64,000 nucleotides of DNA from Arcanobacterium sp. (GTDB lineage: Bacteria; Actinomycetota; Actinomycetes; Actinomycetales; Actinomycetaceae). Under the pieces are notes generated by a model, which worked only from the letters and a program-made list of their open reading frames with translations, made no database searches and was not told the origin of the DNA. The stretch is from NCBI GenBank assembly GCA_022778805.1, contig JALFSN010000006.1, positions 89,008 through 153,007 of the forward strand, given 5' to 3'. The first letter of the stretch is position 1; each line of letters begins with the position of its first letter. Shown here one piece after another: positions 22,036 to 30,951 of the stretch. The position numbers and the translations under genes were made by a program.

Positions 22036-23091
22036 TCAGTTATTGACAGCGTACGCCCCTGGCACTTGCCGAGAATCAATCACGCGGAATCCCTGCCGCT
22101 CCACGGCTTGCGCCAGCGCCGAATCCACCTGAGCGAAAAGCAGAATCGACGGGCCAGCACCAGAGATGACCGCCGGCCAGTGCGCCTGGCGCAACGCATC
22201 CAGCATCGCTGCAGAACGCGGCATAGCACCAGCGCGATATCGCTGATGTAAATAATCCTCAGTGGCATCAAAAAGTAAATCTGGACGCCGTGCTAACGCA
22301 TGGACAAACAAACCAGCATGAGCCGCCTGCGCCGCCGCATCGTGGTGAGGGACACTCTGTGGTAGCACCGCCCGCGCCTCGCTTGTGGGCAACACGTCAG
22401 CGGGCACCAGCACAGTCGTGTGTACCTCAGGCGACACCTCTAGCTGCACGGTATGTGTGGCGCTGTGGAGATAGGCTCTACGGGCGTGAACAGCAGTGTC
22501 TGCGGCGTCAGAACCAAACGAGGAGTCGCTTGAGAAACCAGAAGCATCATCAGATGGGGAATCAGACGAGGGGCTAGAGGAGCTTGCTTCGTTTGCATGT
22601 ATGGCCTCTGCCGGTATAGCTCCTGAGCTCTGCCACGAGAGGGTGGCACCGCCGTACAAACACGGGGCAGCATTGTCTGGATGCCCCTCATATTCAGTGG
22701 CAATATCAAGCATCATCTCTTTGGTGAGGCTGCTGTCTTCCCCACCCGTCAGCTCCCGCACCAGCATGAGACCAGCCACAATAGCCGCCGCCGATGAACC
22801 GAGACCTTTACCCTGCTGAATCGAATTCCGGCAGACAAGCTCAATACCTGCGAGGGGTAAGCCGAAACGCTCCATCGTTTCGCGCATCACCCTCACGATC
22901 AGATGGCTGGCGTCGCGCGGCAGCTCTTTGGCGCCCTCCCCAATAATGCTCACGCGCGTGACGCCCGTCGTGAGAGTGGCAGAGACGTCGTCCCACAGAT
23001 CATGTGCCATGCCAATGGCATCAAATCCTGGGCCGCAGTTACCCGACGTGGCAGGCACACGTACCCGTGCATATTCTTTCAGTACCCGCAT
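22036..23091 (-). CDS. thrB: Homoserine kinase
   Basis: A GHMP kinase, 351 residues, phosphorylating homoserine in threonine synthesis. The ATP loop GLGSSAAA is at 96-103; PATSGNCGPGFD at the N-terminus and GAGPSILLF near the C-terminus are intact. The ATG at 23091 is preferred because GAGGTGG lies at good distance; an ATG at 23109 is open upstream. Residues 157-202 form a Ser/Asp-rich insert absent from typical homologues. It follows hom by 24 nt; thrC, often between them, is not here. Confidence 0.95.
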   Translation of the reverse strand: MRVLKEYARVRVPATSGNCGPGFDAIGMAHDLWDDVSATLTTGVTRVSIIGEGAKELPRDASHLIVRVMRETMERFGLPLAGIELVCRNSIQQGKGLGSSAAAIVAGLMLVRELTGGEDSSLTKEMMLDIATEYEGHPDNAAPCLYGGATLSWQSSGAIPAEAIHANEASSSSPSSDSPSDDASGFSSDSSFGSDAADTAVHARRAYLHSATHTVQLEVSPEVHTTVLVPADVLPTSEARAVLPQSVPHHDAAAQAAHAGLFVHALARRPDLLFDATEDYLHQRYRAGAMPRSAAMLDALRQAHWPAVISGAGPSILLFAQVDSALAQAVERQGFRVIDSRQVPGAYAVNN

Positions 23092-23115
23092 CGCGCCACC
23101 TCTACTCATCTCCCG

Positions 23116-24486
23116 TCAGTCCTCTTCTACTCGCAGCACCGTTGCCACGCGCCACACTCCCTCAACGTTACCTAATGCTGCCACAACGGACCGCATATTT
23201 TTATGCAGGGAATCGTGAGTCATCACCGTCACATACGCTAGCTTTCCATCGGCGTGACGCCCTCCATCGCTCAGCTCTGCCAGCTCTGCTCGCGCAGCTT
23301 CAGCTTCCGACTTGGTCAGCGAATTTTGGCGAATAGAGGAAATTGAGACGTCATTATCAGCAAAGACGCGGGTAATTGACGAGAGCACCCCAGTGCTTTT
23401 CTCGCTCACCAACACCTTAATATAGAAGCGCAGCGTCGTCTCATCCGGAGCAATCACTGGCAACTGGGCAATCACCAGTTCACGAGGGGCATGTCCGCCC
23501 ACAACTTTCTTCGCCGCTGCCGCCACCAGATCGCTCAGTACCGCGCTGGCCGTCGGAGCTCCGCCCGCTCCTCTCCCATAAAACATCAGGCGATCAGCAG
23601 AGACAGCGTCGATCAACACCGCATTGAAAGAGCCATGAATACCAGCGAGTGGATTGTTGGTGCTGACTAAGCTCGGGGCTACTACCAGCGAGATTCCATC
23701 AGCTCTCCGACGTGCAGACGCAATCAATTTAATCTCGTAGCCAGCATTCTGAGCAGCGGTGATATCGCCGGCCGTAATAGAGCGAATCCCCTGCACATGT
23801 ACATCGTCCACGCTCACCCGCGTGTGGAAAGCGAGAGAGGCCAGAATAGCAATCTTCGCAGCTGCATCCATACCGTCCACATCTGCACTCGGATCTGCCT
23901 CCGCATAGCCAAGCTCCTGAGCTAGATGGAGTGCTTCATCAAAACTGATTCCCTTGGCACTCATCTCATCGAGAATGAAGTTCGTCGTACCGTTGAGAAT
24001 CCCCATCACGGCCGTCACTTCATCGCCAGCGAGAGATTCGCGCAAACCATATACCACCGGCACTGCTCCAGCTACCGCTGCCTCGTAGTAGAGATCGACG
24101 TCTTTTTCTGCTGCCAACTCGTAGAGCTCCGGCCCATGCGTGGCCAGCAGTGCTTTATTTCCAGTGACGACGCTCGCCCCGTTTTCCAGCGCGAACCGCA
24201 CCAACGTGAGCGGCACATCAATCCCACCGATGAGCTCGATGACGACGTCTGCCTGAGTAATGAGCGCCATCGGATCATCCGTGAGCAAACTGCGATCAAT
24301 CACCGGATCTCGGGGAGCGTCTATATGCCGCACAGCAACGCCAACAAGCTGCAAATTTGCGCCAGCTCTGGCAGAGAGCACACCATGCTGTTCGCTGAGC
24401 AAACGCGCCACCTGAGTGCCAACTGTACCTGCCCCCAGCAGAGCTACCTTGACAGTCTTTTCGTAGTGCTTTTCAGCCATAGCCAT
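23116..24486 (-). CDS. hom: Homoserine dehydrogenase
   Basis: A 456-residue monofunctional enzyme reducing aspartate semialdehyde to homoserine. It has an N-terminal Rossmann fold (VALLGAGTVGTQVARLL), the catalytic core (GILNGTTNFILDEM, EADPSADVDGMDAAAKIAIL) and a C-terminal ACT domain (LRFYIKVLVSEKSTGVLSSI) for threonine feedback. GAGGATG precedes the start; a second ATG two codons in is an alternative. It is the first gene of the hom-thrB pair. Confidence 0.96.
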   Translation of the reverse strand: MAMAEKHYEKTVKVALLGAGTVGTQVARLLSEQHGVLSARAGANLQLVGVAVRHIDAPRDPVIDRSLLTDDPMALITQADVVIELIGGIDVPLTLVRFALENGASVVTGNKALLATHGPELYELAAEKDVDLYYEAAVAGAVPVVYGLRESLAGDEVTAVMGILNGTTNFILDEMSAKGISFDEALHLAQELGYAEADPSADVDGMDAAAKIAILASLAFHTRVSVDDVHVQGIRSITAGDITAAQNAGYEIKLIASARRRADGISLVVAPSLVSTNNPLAGIHGSFNAVLIDAVSADRLMFYGRGAGGAPTASAVLSDLVAAAAKKVVGGHAPRELVIAQLPVIAPDETTLRFYIKVLVSEKSTGVLSSITRVFADNDVSISSIRQNSLTKSEAEAARAELAELSDGGRHADGKLAYVTVMTHDSLHKNMRSVVAALGNVEGVWRVATVLRVEED

Positions 24487-24518
24487 GCCACATCCTCTTT
24501 CGCCGCCATGCAGTGGGT

Positions 24519-24546
24519 AATTCAGCCCAATTAATTCAGCCCAATT
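24519..24546. repeat. Perfect 14-bp tandem duplication upstream of hom
   Basis: AATTCAGCCCAATT occurs twice head to tail (24519-24532, 24533-24546), 33 nt before the hom start, within the likely promoter region. Confidence 0.95.
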
Positions 24547-24600
24547 TTAGATAGTCTGCCCCTGCAATGGCGAGATATCTCAAAGGCGAGCCACGCGCGC

Positions 24601-25122
24601 CTAGCTTCCATCTCGCGCTTGCGGAAAGAGCGCTACGGCTCGCGGCCGCCACACCACCACGTCTTGGCTCTCCGATACTGGCTGAGCTCGGCGCAGAGCC
24701 TGACGCAGCAGCTCCACTCCCTGGGCCATCGTCACGAAGCCGTTAGAATCTGCCGCAAAGACGCGGCGCTCCAACGATTCTCTGCGATCAAGCTGATCGC
24801 GCATATCGTTTTCAAGCTCCCGTAAACGCGCCAAACGCTTTTCGAGCTGATTATTTTTTTCACGCAGCTGAATCACTTGATCTTGCAGTTTCAAAATGTA
24901 GGCAATCCCAGCGAGGTTAATTCCCTCGTCCTGGCTCATACGCTGAATCTCAATCAGCCGATCGACGTCTGCAAGCGAGTAACGCCGCCCCCCGCCTCGG
25001 GTACGACTCGCCACAACCAAGCCGAGCCGGTCATATTGGCGCACCGTCTGCGGATGCATACCAGCGAGCTCAGCAGCTACGCTCACGGTCAGAATTGGTG
25101 CGTCTCGCTGTACCTTTGCCAT
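24601..25122 (-). CDS. hspR: MerR-family heat-shock repressor HspR
   Basis: A 173-residue MerR-type regulator. The helix-turn-helix (ILTVSVAAELAGMHPQTVRQ, then YDRLGLVVASRTRGGGRRYS) is typical of HspR, and a coiled-coil dimer region follows (QDQVIQLREKNNQLEKRL). The ATG at 25122 has GGAGGG at 6 nt. HspR binds HAIR operators, with DnaK as co-repressor, so the last gene of this operon should repress its own promoter. The C-terminal ~60 residues are longer than in the shortest HspR proteins. Confidence 0.95.
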   Translation of the reverse strand: MAKVQRDAPILTVSVAAELAGMHPQTVRQYDRLGLVVASRTRGGGRRYSLADVDRLIEIQRMSQDEGINLAGIAYILKLQDQVIQLREKNNQLEKRLARLRELENDMRDQLDRRESLERRVFAADSNGFVTMAQGVELLRQALRRAQPVSESQDVVVWRPRAVALFPQARDGS

Positions 25123-25184
25123 GGCTCGCCCTCCTGTCTTCACCTATCTACCCTACCGGCCCACTCTATTCACGCTGCCGATTT

Positions 25185-25210
25185 TATCCGTATTGACTAT
25201 CCGTATTGAC
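25185..25210. repeat. Perfect 13-bp tandem duplication between dnaJ and hspR
   Basis: TATCCGTATTGAC occurs twice head to tail (25185-25197, 25198-25210) in the 248-bp dnaJ-hspR gap. No clear promoter was seen. Confidence 0.95.
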
Positions 25211-25370
25211 GCCGCCACGGGTATGCAGCGCCGACCACAGCCAATGACGCGCCGGCATAGCTGACCAGGCGCTGATCAAGCGCTGGCCACGCGCAGACGC
25301 GAATGCCATACGCGGCCTGCCCATACGCAGCTCACACCGCCGCCGCTCAGCCACGGAGCCTCAGCTGTAC

Positions 25371-26432
25371 TCAGATTTGTGCCATCTCTCGAAACTCCGC
25401 CCGCGGATCGGCTCCGTGCGCCGCACGCCGAAAAGCCTCCACAGCTGCTCGGCTCTCCTCAGAAAGTTTCTTAGGCACCACCACTTTCACCCGCACAAAC
25501 ATATTGCCGGCGCTCGCACGCCCCGAGGAAAGACCTTTGCCTTTCACCCGCATGAGCTTGTCGGTGCTCGATCCTGCTGGAATCTTCACCCTTACGGTAT
25601 CTCCCTGCAACGTGGGCACCTCTATCGTGGCACCCAATGCCGCTTCATCGAAGCTCACCGGCACATTGACGTAGACGTCTTTACCTTTGAGTTCATAGAC
25701 GGGGTGCGGCTCCACGTGTACGGTGACCAGAATGTCTCCTGGCTCTCCGCCGTTTTGCCCCACTCCTCCTTTGCCAGCAATACGGATTTTTTGCCCGTCA
25801 GCCACCCCGGCTGGAATTTTGGCAGTCACTTTTCGCCCATTGGCAGAGCCGACTTTCACGGTAGCTCCGCTCACGGCGTCACGCAGTGGCAGCGAGATGC
25901 TCGCCGTCACATCTTTACCGCGCTGCGGCCTGCGCAAGAAGCTACCGAAAGCGCCTCCGGCACCTGCCGACCCCGCCGAGCCATATCCACCAGAGTATCC
26001 GCCGGCACCGCCTGAAGCGGACGACCCGCCGCCAAACATCTGCGAAAGGATGTCATCTAGACCAGGGCTTCCCGCTCCACCAGTGGAAAAACGCACATTG
26101 CCACCAGTTCCGTTAAACCCTGCTCCGTTAAACATGGAAAAGATGTCGTCAAAGCCTCCACTGCCAGATCCTCCGGCAGAAAAGCGCGCTCCACCAGCGC
26201 CCATCGCCCTGATAGCGTCGTATTGCCGACGGTCTTCTTCATTACTCAGCACCTGATAGGCCTCAGAGATTTCCTTAAACTTCTCCTCAGCCTTTTTATC
26301 TCCCGAATTTTGATCGGGATGATACTTGCGAGCAAGTTTTCGATATGCCTTTTTAATGTCATCTTGGGTGGCAGACTTGGCCACTCCCAGCGCTTGATAG
26401 AAATCTTTTTCTAACCAATCCTGACTTGCCAT
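25371..26432 (-). CDS. dnaJ: DnaJ-family co-chaperone without zinc finger
   Basis: A 353-residue J-protein. The J domain (residues 8-75) has HPD at 38-40. It is followed by a Gly/Phe- and Gly/Ser-rich linker with two short acidic FDDIF/LDDIL motifs. The two C-terminal beta-domains follow directly ([20 protein letters not shown]). The four CxxCxGxG zinc repeats are absent, so this is a class B (DnaJB/CbpA-like) protein although it occupies the dnaJ1 place in the operon. AAGGAGGTGG precedes the ATG at 26432. Confidence 0.92.
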   Translation of the reverse strand: MASQDWLEKDFYQALGVAKSATQDDIKKAYRKLARKYHPDQNSGDKKAEEKFKEISEAYQVLSNEEDRRQYDAIRAMGAGGARFSAGGSGSGGFDDIFSMFNGAGFNGTGGNVRFSTGGAGSPGLDDILSQMFGGGSSASGGAGGYSGGYGSAGSAGAGGAFGSFLRRPQRGKDVTASISLPLRDAVSGATVKVGSANGRKVTAKIPAGVADGQKIRIAGKGGVGQNGGEPGDILVTVHVEPHPVYELKGKDVYVNVPVSFDEAALGATIEVPTLQGDTVRVKIPAGSSTDKLMRVKGKGLSSGRASAGNMFVRVKVVVPKKLSEESRAAVEAFRRAAHGADPRAEFREMAQI

Positions 26433-26466
26433 CAGTGCCACCTCCTTTGTCCATAGAATTTTTCTG

Positions 26467-26494
26467 GCGGGCATGGCGGATTAACCATGCCCGC
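26467..26494 (-). other. Intercistronic hairpin between grpE and dnaJ
   Basis: GCGGGCATGG (26467-26476) and its exact complement (26485-26494) form a 10-bp stem with an 8-nt loop. No U-tract follows on the transcribed strand, so mRNA processing, stability or attenuation is more likely than full termination. Confidence 0.6.
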
Positions 26495-26538
26495 GTTGTT
26501 GCGGAGCCGTTGCGATGCTTTTGCATAGCTATCGCGGG

Positions 26539-27291
26539 CTATTGCGGGCTAACCACGCCCACCCGCGCTGGCCGCAGCACCTTTTCACCAGCTCGATACC
26601 CCGGCTGCATAATCACATTGACCTGCTCAGCCTCCACATCAGCACTCGTGGAGTGCATGAGAGCCTCATGAATCGCCGGATCAAATGCATCTCCCACGGA
26701 GCCAAAACGCTCCATGCTGAAGTTGGTCGCGAGGGTGTGCTCCAATTCCGCTACGATCTTTCCAGCCGGCCCCTCCAGCTCGCCGTGTTCGCGCGCAAGA
26801 TAGGCATTGTCCAGCACTGGAATCAGCCCCTCCAACACTTTGGCTTTCCCCAGTTCAAATTGGACGAGCGCATCCGCTTTTGAACGCTTCACGTAGCCGT
26901 TGTACTCCTGCTGCACGTTGTAGAGATCGGCGCTACGCCGAGCTAACTGCTCTTCAAGCTGTGCCACTTTCAGCAGAGCTTCGTCTAATTCACTCAGCCC
27001 CGATACGCCAGCGCCCTCAGATGTCTCATCGTGAGACTCCGAGCGAGATTCTGACGGCGTATCAGCAGCATTCGCATCCGTCGTCTCGTCTGTACGGGCG
27101 GCCTGCCCCTCGGCCGATGGCGCACTGCCTGCCGTACTCTCTGCCGCTACATTTCCAGCTGACGTGTCCCCCTGATTCGGGGTTGTATCCGGCTGCCCTC
27201 CCTGCTGCGCAGCCGAGTTCACTTCGCCCGCAGAGCCGTTTGGTTTGACGCCGTCACCGTGCTGGACATTTTCGTTTTCTGCTTCTGCCAT
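26539..27291 (-). CDS. grpE: Nucleotide exchange factor GrpE
   Basis: A 250-residue DnaK exchange factor. The N-terminal ~90 residues are a disordered Ala/Gly/Thr/Glu-rich tail. The long dimer helix (LDEALLKVAQLEEQLARRSA) and the C-terminal beta-wing (LATNFSMERFGSVGDAFDPA, VNVIMQPGYRAGEKVLRPARVGV) are conserved. The ATG at 27291 has AGAGGA at 7 nt; the adjacent GTG at 27294 is less well spaced. Confidence 0.95.
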   Translation of the reverse strand: MAEAENENVQHGDGVKPNGSAGEVNSAAQQGGQPDTTPNQGDTSAGNVAAESTAGSAPSAEGQAARTDETTDANAADTPSESRSESHDETSEGAGVSGLSELDEALLKVAQLEEQLARRSADLYNVQQEYNGYVKRSKADALVQFELGKAKVLEGLIPVLDNAYLAREHGELEGPAGKIVAELEHTLATNFSMERFGSVGDAFDPAIHEALMHSTSADVEAEQVNVIMQPGYRAGEKVLRPARVGVVSPQ

Positions 27292-27308
27292 CACGCTTTC
27301 CTCTCACG

Positions 27309-27339
27309 GAGCCGGCGCAGCAATCGCTGACGCCGGCTC
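27309..27339 (-). other. Intercistronic hairpin between dnaK and grpE
   Basis: GAGCCGGCG (27309-27317) pairs perfectly with 27331-27339 over a 13-nt loop, 11 nt before the grpE ribosome-binding site. It may protect the dnaK mRNA 3' end or lower downstream expression. Confidence 0.6.
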
Positions 27340-27394
27340 ACGGTCTGTCACTTAGCATCCATGCCACTCAGTGTTTACACACTCAGTATTCACG

Positions 27395-29290
27395 TCACTT
27401 GGCGTCGTCGTCATCCACAATCTCAGCGTCTACCACATCGTCGTCAGCGGTGCTTGAAGAGCTTCCAGCCCCAGCAGCCTTCGCGGCATCCGTCCACCCC
27501 TCAGCGCCAGCAGCCCCAGTGCCCTGCTGCTCAGCAGCTTGAGCATAGAGTGCCTCGCCAATCTTCTGCGCTTTGGTGTTGAGCTCCTCTTGGGCGGACT
27601 TAATCGCCTCAATATCGTCGCCCTCAAGTGCTGTGCGCAGCTTCTCGTTGGCCTCTTTCACCTCGTTAGAGACGGCGTCATCAAGCTTATCGGCGTTGTC
27701 TTTGAGCAATTTCTCAATCGAGTAAACCTGTTGCTCAGCGACGTTGCGCACGTCAGCTTCTTGCTTGCGTTTTTCATCTTCGGCGGCGTGCGCTTCAGCC
27801 TCGGCCACCATACGATCGATGTCTTCCTTGGAAAGCGCCGAACCGCCAGTAATCGTGATGCTTTGCTCTTTGCCAGTGCCGCGATCTTTGGCACTCACGT
27901 GCACAATGCCATTAGCGTCGATGTCGAACGTCACCTCAATCTGCGGCATTCCACGCGGAGCGGGGGCGATGCCGGTGAGTTCAAACGTGCCGAGCAACTT
28001 GTTGTCACGGGCAAAAGAACGCTCGCCTTGATACACCTGGATGAGCACGCTGGGCTGATTATCCTCAGCCGTAGAGAACACCTCAGAGCGTTTCGTCGGG
28101 ATAGCAGTGTTGCGCTCAATGAGCTTCGTCATCACGCCGCCCTTCGTCTCAATGCCGAGGCTCAGCGGCGTGACGTCGATCAGCAGCACATCCTTGCGAT
28201 CTCCTGTAATCACACCAGCTTGCAGCGCAGCTCCCACAGCCACCACTTCGTCTGGGTTCACGCCTTTATTCGGATCTTTGCCGCCGGTGAGGCTCTTCAC
28301 CACATCCGTGACGGCGGGCATACGAGTGGAACCGCCCACGAGCACCACGTGATCAATTTCGTTCACTTTGATTCCAGCATCAGCAATCACCTGCTGGAAT
28401 GGAGCTTTCGTGCGCTCCAAGAGATCTTTCGTCATCTGCTCAAAGCGGGCGCGAGTGAGCGTCTCATCCAGGTGAATCGGGCCATTTTCGGTCATTGAGA
28501 GATACTGCAACGAAATATTGGTGGAGCTGGCCGAGCTGAGCTCTTTCTTGGCCTGCTCAGCTGCTTCCTTCAGGCGCTGCAAAGCCACTTTGTCTTTGCT
28601 CAGATCCACGCCATAACCATTCTTCACCTGCTCGACGAGCCAGTTCACGATGCGCTGATCCCAATCGTCACCACCAAGTTTGTTGTCGCCGCTGGTGGCT
28701 CGCACCTGAATGGTGGAGAAGCCGTCGTCATCTTTGCCAACTTCCAAGAGGCTGACGTCGAATGTGCCGCCGCCGAGGTCAAACACCAAGATCAGCTCGT
28801 CTTCATTCCCTTTTTCAAGGCCGTAGGCCAGCGCCGCCGCCGTCGGCTCGTTCACGATGCGCTGCACGTTCAATCCGGCAATTTGCCCAGCATCTTTCGT
28901 AGCTTGGCGCTGAGCATCGTTGAAGTAAGCCGGCACCGTAATCACGGCGTCAGTCACCGGCTCACCGAGGTAGGCCTCGGCATCTTTCTTAAGCTTCTGC
29001 AAGATGAACGCCGAGATCTGCTGGGCGTTGTAATCCTTATCGTCAATGCGCACTTTCCATGAGCTATCGCCCATATGCCGCTTCACCGACGAAATTGTGC
29101 GCTCCACATTCGTGACGGCCTGACGCTTGGCAATCTCGCCTACTAGCACTTCGCCCGTCTTCGAGAAACCGACAACAGATGGGGTGGTGCGAGCGCCTTC
29201 AGCGTTCGCAATCACTGTGGGTTCGCCGCCTTCTAGAACCGTGACGACCGAGTTCGTGGTGCCGAGGTCAATTCCAACTGCACGTGCCAT
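27395..29290 (-). CDS. dnaK: Hsp70 chaperone DnaK
   Basis: A 631-residue Hsp70. The ATPase domain begins [20 protein letters not shown], the phosphate-2 region is [14 protein letters not shown], and the adenosine motif GGSTRMPAV is present. The substrate domain and helical lid follow, ending in an acidic DDDDAK tail rather than EEVD. The ATG at 29290 has GAGGAGGA at 5-6 nt; the frame opens 11 codons earlier without support. It heads the heat-shock operon under a HAIR operator. Confidence 0.98.
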   Translation of the reverse strand: MARAVGIDLGTTNSVVTVLEGGEPTVIANAEGARTTPSVVGFSKTGEVLVGEIAKRQAVTNVERTISSVKRHMGDSSWKVRIDDKDYNAQQISAFILQKLKKDAEAYLGEPVTDAVITVPAYFNDAQRQATKDAGQIAGLNVQRIVNEPTAAALAYGLEKGNEDELILVFDLGGGTFDVSLLEVGKDDDGFSTIQVRATSGDNKLGGDDWDQRIVNWLVEQVKNGYGVDLSKDKVALQRLKEAAEQAKKELSSASSTNISLQYLSMTENGPIHLDETLTRARFEQMTKDLLERTKAPFQQVIADAGIKVNEIDHVVLVGGSTRMPAVTDVVKSLTGGKDPNKGVNPDEVVAVGAALQAGVITGDRKDVLLIDVTPLSLGIETKGGVMTKLIERNTAIPTKRSEVFSTAEDNQPSVLIQVYQGERSFARDNKLLGTFELTGIAPAPRGMPQIEVTFDIDANGIVHVSAKDRGTGKEQSITITGGSALSKEDIDRMVAEAEAHAAEDEKRKQEADVRNVAEQQVYSIEKLLKDNADKLDDAVSNEVKEANEKLRTALEGDDIEAIKSAQEELNTKAQKIGEALYAQAAEQQGTGAAGAEGWTDAAKAAGAGSSSSTADDDVVDAEIVDDDDAK

Positions 29291-29425
29291 AATGTCCTCC
29301 TCTACAGCCTCGCTCCCCTGCACACCGCATCAGCAGCGTGCCACCGGCGAGCTCGGCCGACTTGTACGTTCAACATCTCAAGTATGCATCCTGAGAAGAA
29401 CTTTCGTCCATCTCACTCGCTATTT

Positions 29426-29446
29426 CTTGAGTCCATACCACTCAAC
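29426..29446 (-). promoter_or_regulatory. HAIR operator for HspR
   Basis: CTTGAGT-N7-ACTCAAC at 29426-29446 matches the HspR-associated inverted repeat CTTGAGT-N7-ACTCAAG at 13 of 14 positions, 136 nt before dnaK. A weaker half-conserved copy (CTTGTAC-N8-TCTCAAG) lies at 29361-29382. Confidence 0.88.
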
Positions 29447-29576
29447 TTTCACTGCCGGCGAATTATTCCCGTCATTTATTCTTACATCTTTACTCCAGAT
29501 CAGGTGCTCACACCGACGTCACAGCGAGCAGCACGGCACTAGGCTCTGTCGTTACTTATGCCAGGCTCTACCCAGC

Positions 29577-29582
29577 TACACT
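29577..29582 (+). promoter_or_regulatory. -10 element TACACT, 6 nt before ATG
   Basis: TACACT then 6 nt then the ATG at 29589; a leaderless transcript is predicted. The same hexamer and spacing precede hisN. Confidence 0.55.
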
Positions 29583-29588
29583 TAATTC

Positions 29589-30923
29589 ATGGCTTACGAG
29601 TACCTCCCTGGATTCTTGCCGCCACTTACCACAATGGCAGACGGCACCGTGAAGCAGATCAACCCATTTTCCGGCACCGAAGTATGGACGGTGCCTGGGC
29701 GTGCGAATCGTCCATTGGAGATACCTGTGACGGATCCAAAGCCAGTACTCCCTGATGAGTTGGGATATCACTGCGCATTCTGCACACAGCGAATACTGGA
29801 GACCCCTCCTGAAAAGGCACGTCTCGTACGCAAAGGCGATGACGCCGTCATCTTCCACGGCACCAGTGCTGATATGCTCTCCAGAGAGTGGGAGTTCCGG
29901 AGAGTGCCGAATCTCTTTGAAATCGTCCCCTTTGAGTATTGGGAGAAAAACTACGGATACCGTCTCACCCGCGATGCCCAGCAGTGTATGGATGCCTACC
30001 TAGCGGATCCAGCAGGCAAAGCACACGTGATGAACGTGCTGCGCACAAAGATGAAAAGCCAGATGAGCAGCGAAGACTTTGAAGCTCTGCCGGAATCGGA
30101 AAAACTGGCGGCCGCGCGAGGATTCTTCGGCGGAGGGCACGATCTCATCGTGGCACGGCGGCATTTTGTAGACGGAGCTACAGACGACTCCCAGCTCGCC
30201 TCTTCTGGCACGCTAACGCCAAAAGAACACGAGTGGTACATTCGACTCACCGTGGATGCTATGCACAATCTCTACACCCAAAATCGCTACGCCCGCTACG
30301 TGCAAGTGTTTCAAAATTGGCTCAAGCCAGCCGGCGCTAGTTTCGACCATCTCCACAAGCAACTCGTGGCCATCGATCAGCGTTCCGTAAACGGCGAGCT
30401 GGAAGTGGACAAACTCCGTCGCAACCCCAATCTCTACAACGAAGCAGCCGTAGACTACGCTGGATACCACAATCTCGTGATTGCAGAAAATGATCACGCG
30501 GTGGCTATCGCGGGATTCGGCCACCGCTATCCCACTCTCGAAGTGTACAGCCGCTCAAAATTTGGCCAACCGTGGGAACTGAGCAACGAAGAGCTGCGCG
30601 CTATGAGCGATCTCATTCACGCCATGCACGCCGCCACCGGCCCACTCATCCCTTGTAATGAAGAGTGGCACTGCAAGCCAATTGATTCAGACGTCAATAT
30701 GCCCTGGCGTGTATTAATCAAGTGGCGGGTCTCCACGCTCGCCGGATTTGAAGGTGGCACGAAGATCTACGTCAATACCATCGACCCATGGCATCTGCGC
30801 GACCGCGTAGTGCCGCAGCTGCTGCAGCTGCGCGCAGAAGGGAAGATAGCCGCCAATATCTCGATTGCCACAGAGTGTTCGTGCGAAGTGAACTCTCTCA
30901 AATACAACAAGGCGCTCCACTGA
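29589..30923 (+). CDS. DUF4921-family GalT-like protein
   Basis: A 444-residue member of the actinobacterial DUF4921 family, part of the HIT/GalT superfamily. HCAFC (Cys62, Cys65) could bind zinc as in GalT, and FDHLHKQ carries His254-x-His256-x-Gln258, the equivalent of the HxHxQ nucleotidyl-transfer site of galactose-1-phosphate uridylyltransferase. The true substrate is unknown. It is divergent from dnaK and 31 nt before a glycerophosphodiesterase, whose own promoter is likely. Confidence 0.85.
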   Translation: MAYEYLPGFLPPLTTMADGTVKQINPFSGTEVWTVPGRANRPLEIPVTDPKPVLPDELGYHCAFCTQRILETPPEKARLVRKGDDAVIFHGTSADMLSREWEFRRVPNLFEIVPFEYWEKNYGYRLTRDAQQCMDAYLADPAGKAHVMNVLRTKMKSQMSSEDFEALPESEKLAAARGFFGGGHDLIVARRHFVDGATDDSQLASSGTLTPKEHEWYIRLTVDAMHNLYTQNRYARYVQVFQNWLKPAGASFDHLHKQLVAIDQRSVNGELEVDKLRRNPNLYNEAAVDYAGYHNLVIAENDHAVAIAGFGHRYPTLEVYSRSKFGQPWELSNEELRAMSDLIHAMHAATGPLIPCNEEWHCKPIDSDVNMPWRVLIKWRVSTLAGFEGGTKIYVNTIDPWHLRDRVVPQLLQLRAEGKIAANISIATECSCEVNSLKYNKALH

Positions 30924-30939
30924 ACGCCAGTCGCTTAGG

Positions 30940-30945
30940 TATGCT
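30940..30945 (+). promoter_or_regulatory. -10 element TATGCT, 6 nt before GTG
   Basis: TATGCT then GGAGAC then GTG (30952) immediately followed by ATG (30955). Either a leaderless GTG start or an SD-led ATG start would work. Confidence 0.4.
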
Positions 30946-30951
30946 GGAGAC

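Noticed and set aside
23926..24534. 202-codon plus-strand open frame opposite hom
   Set aside because: Its length follows from high GC on the complementary strand; hom is conserved throughout.
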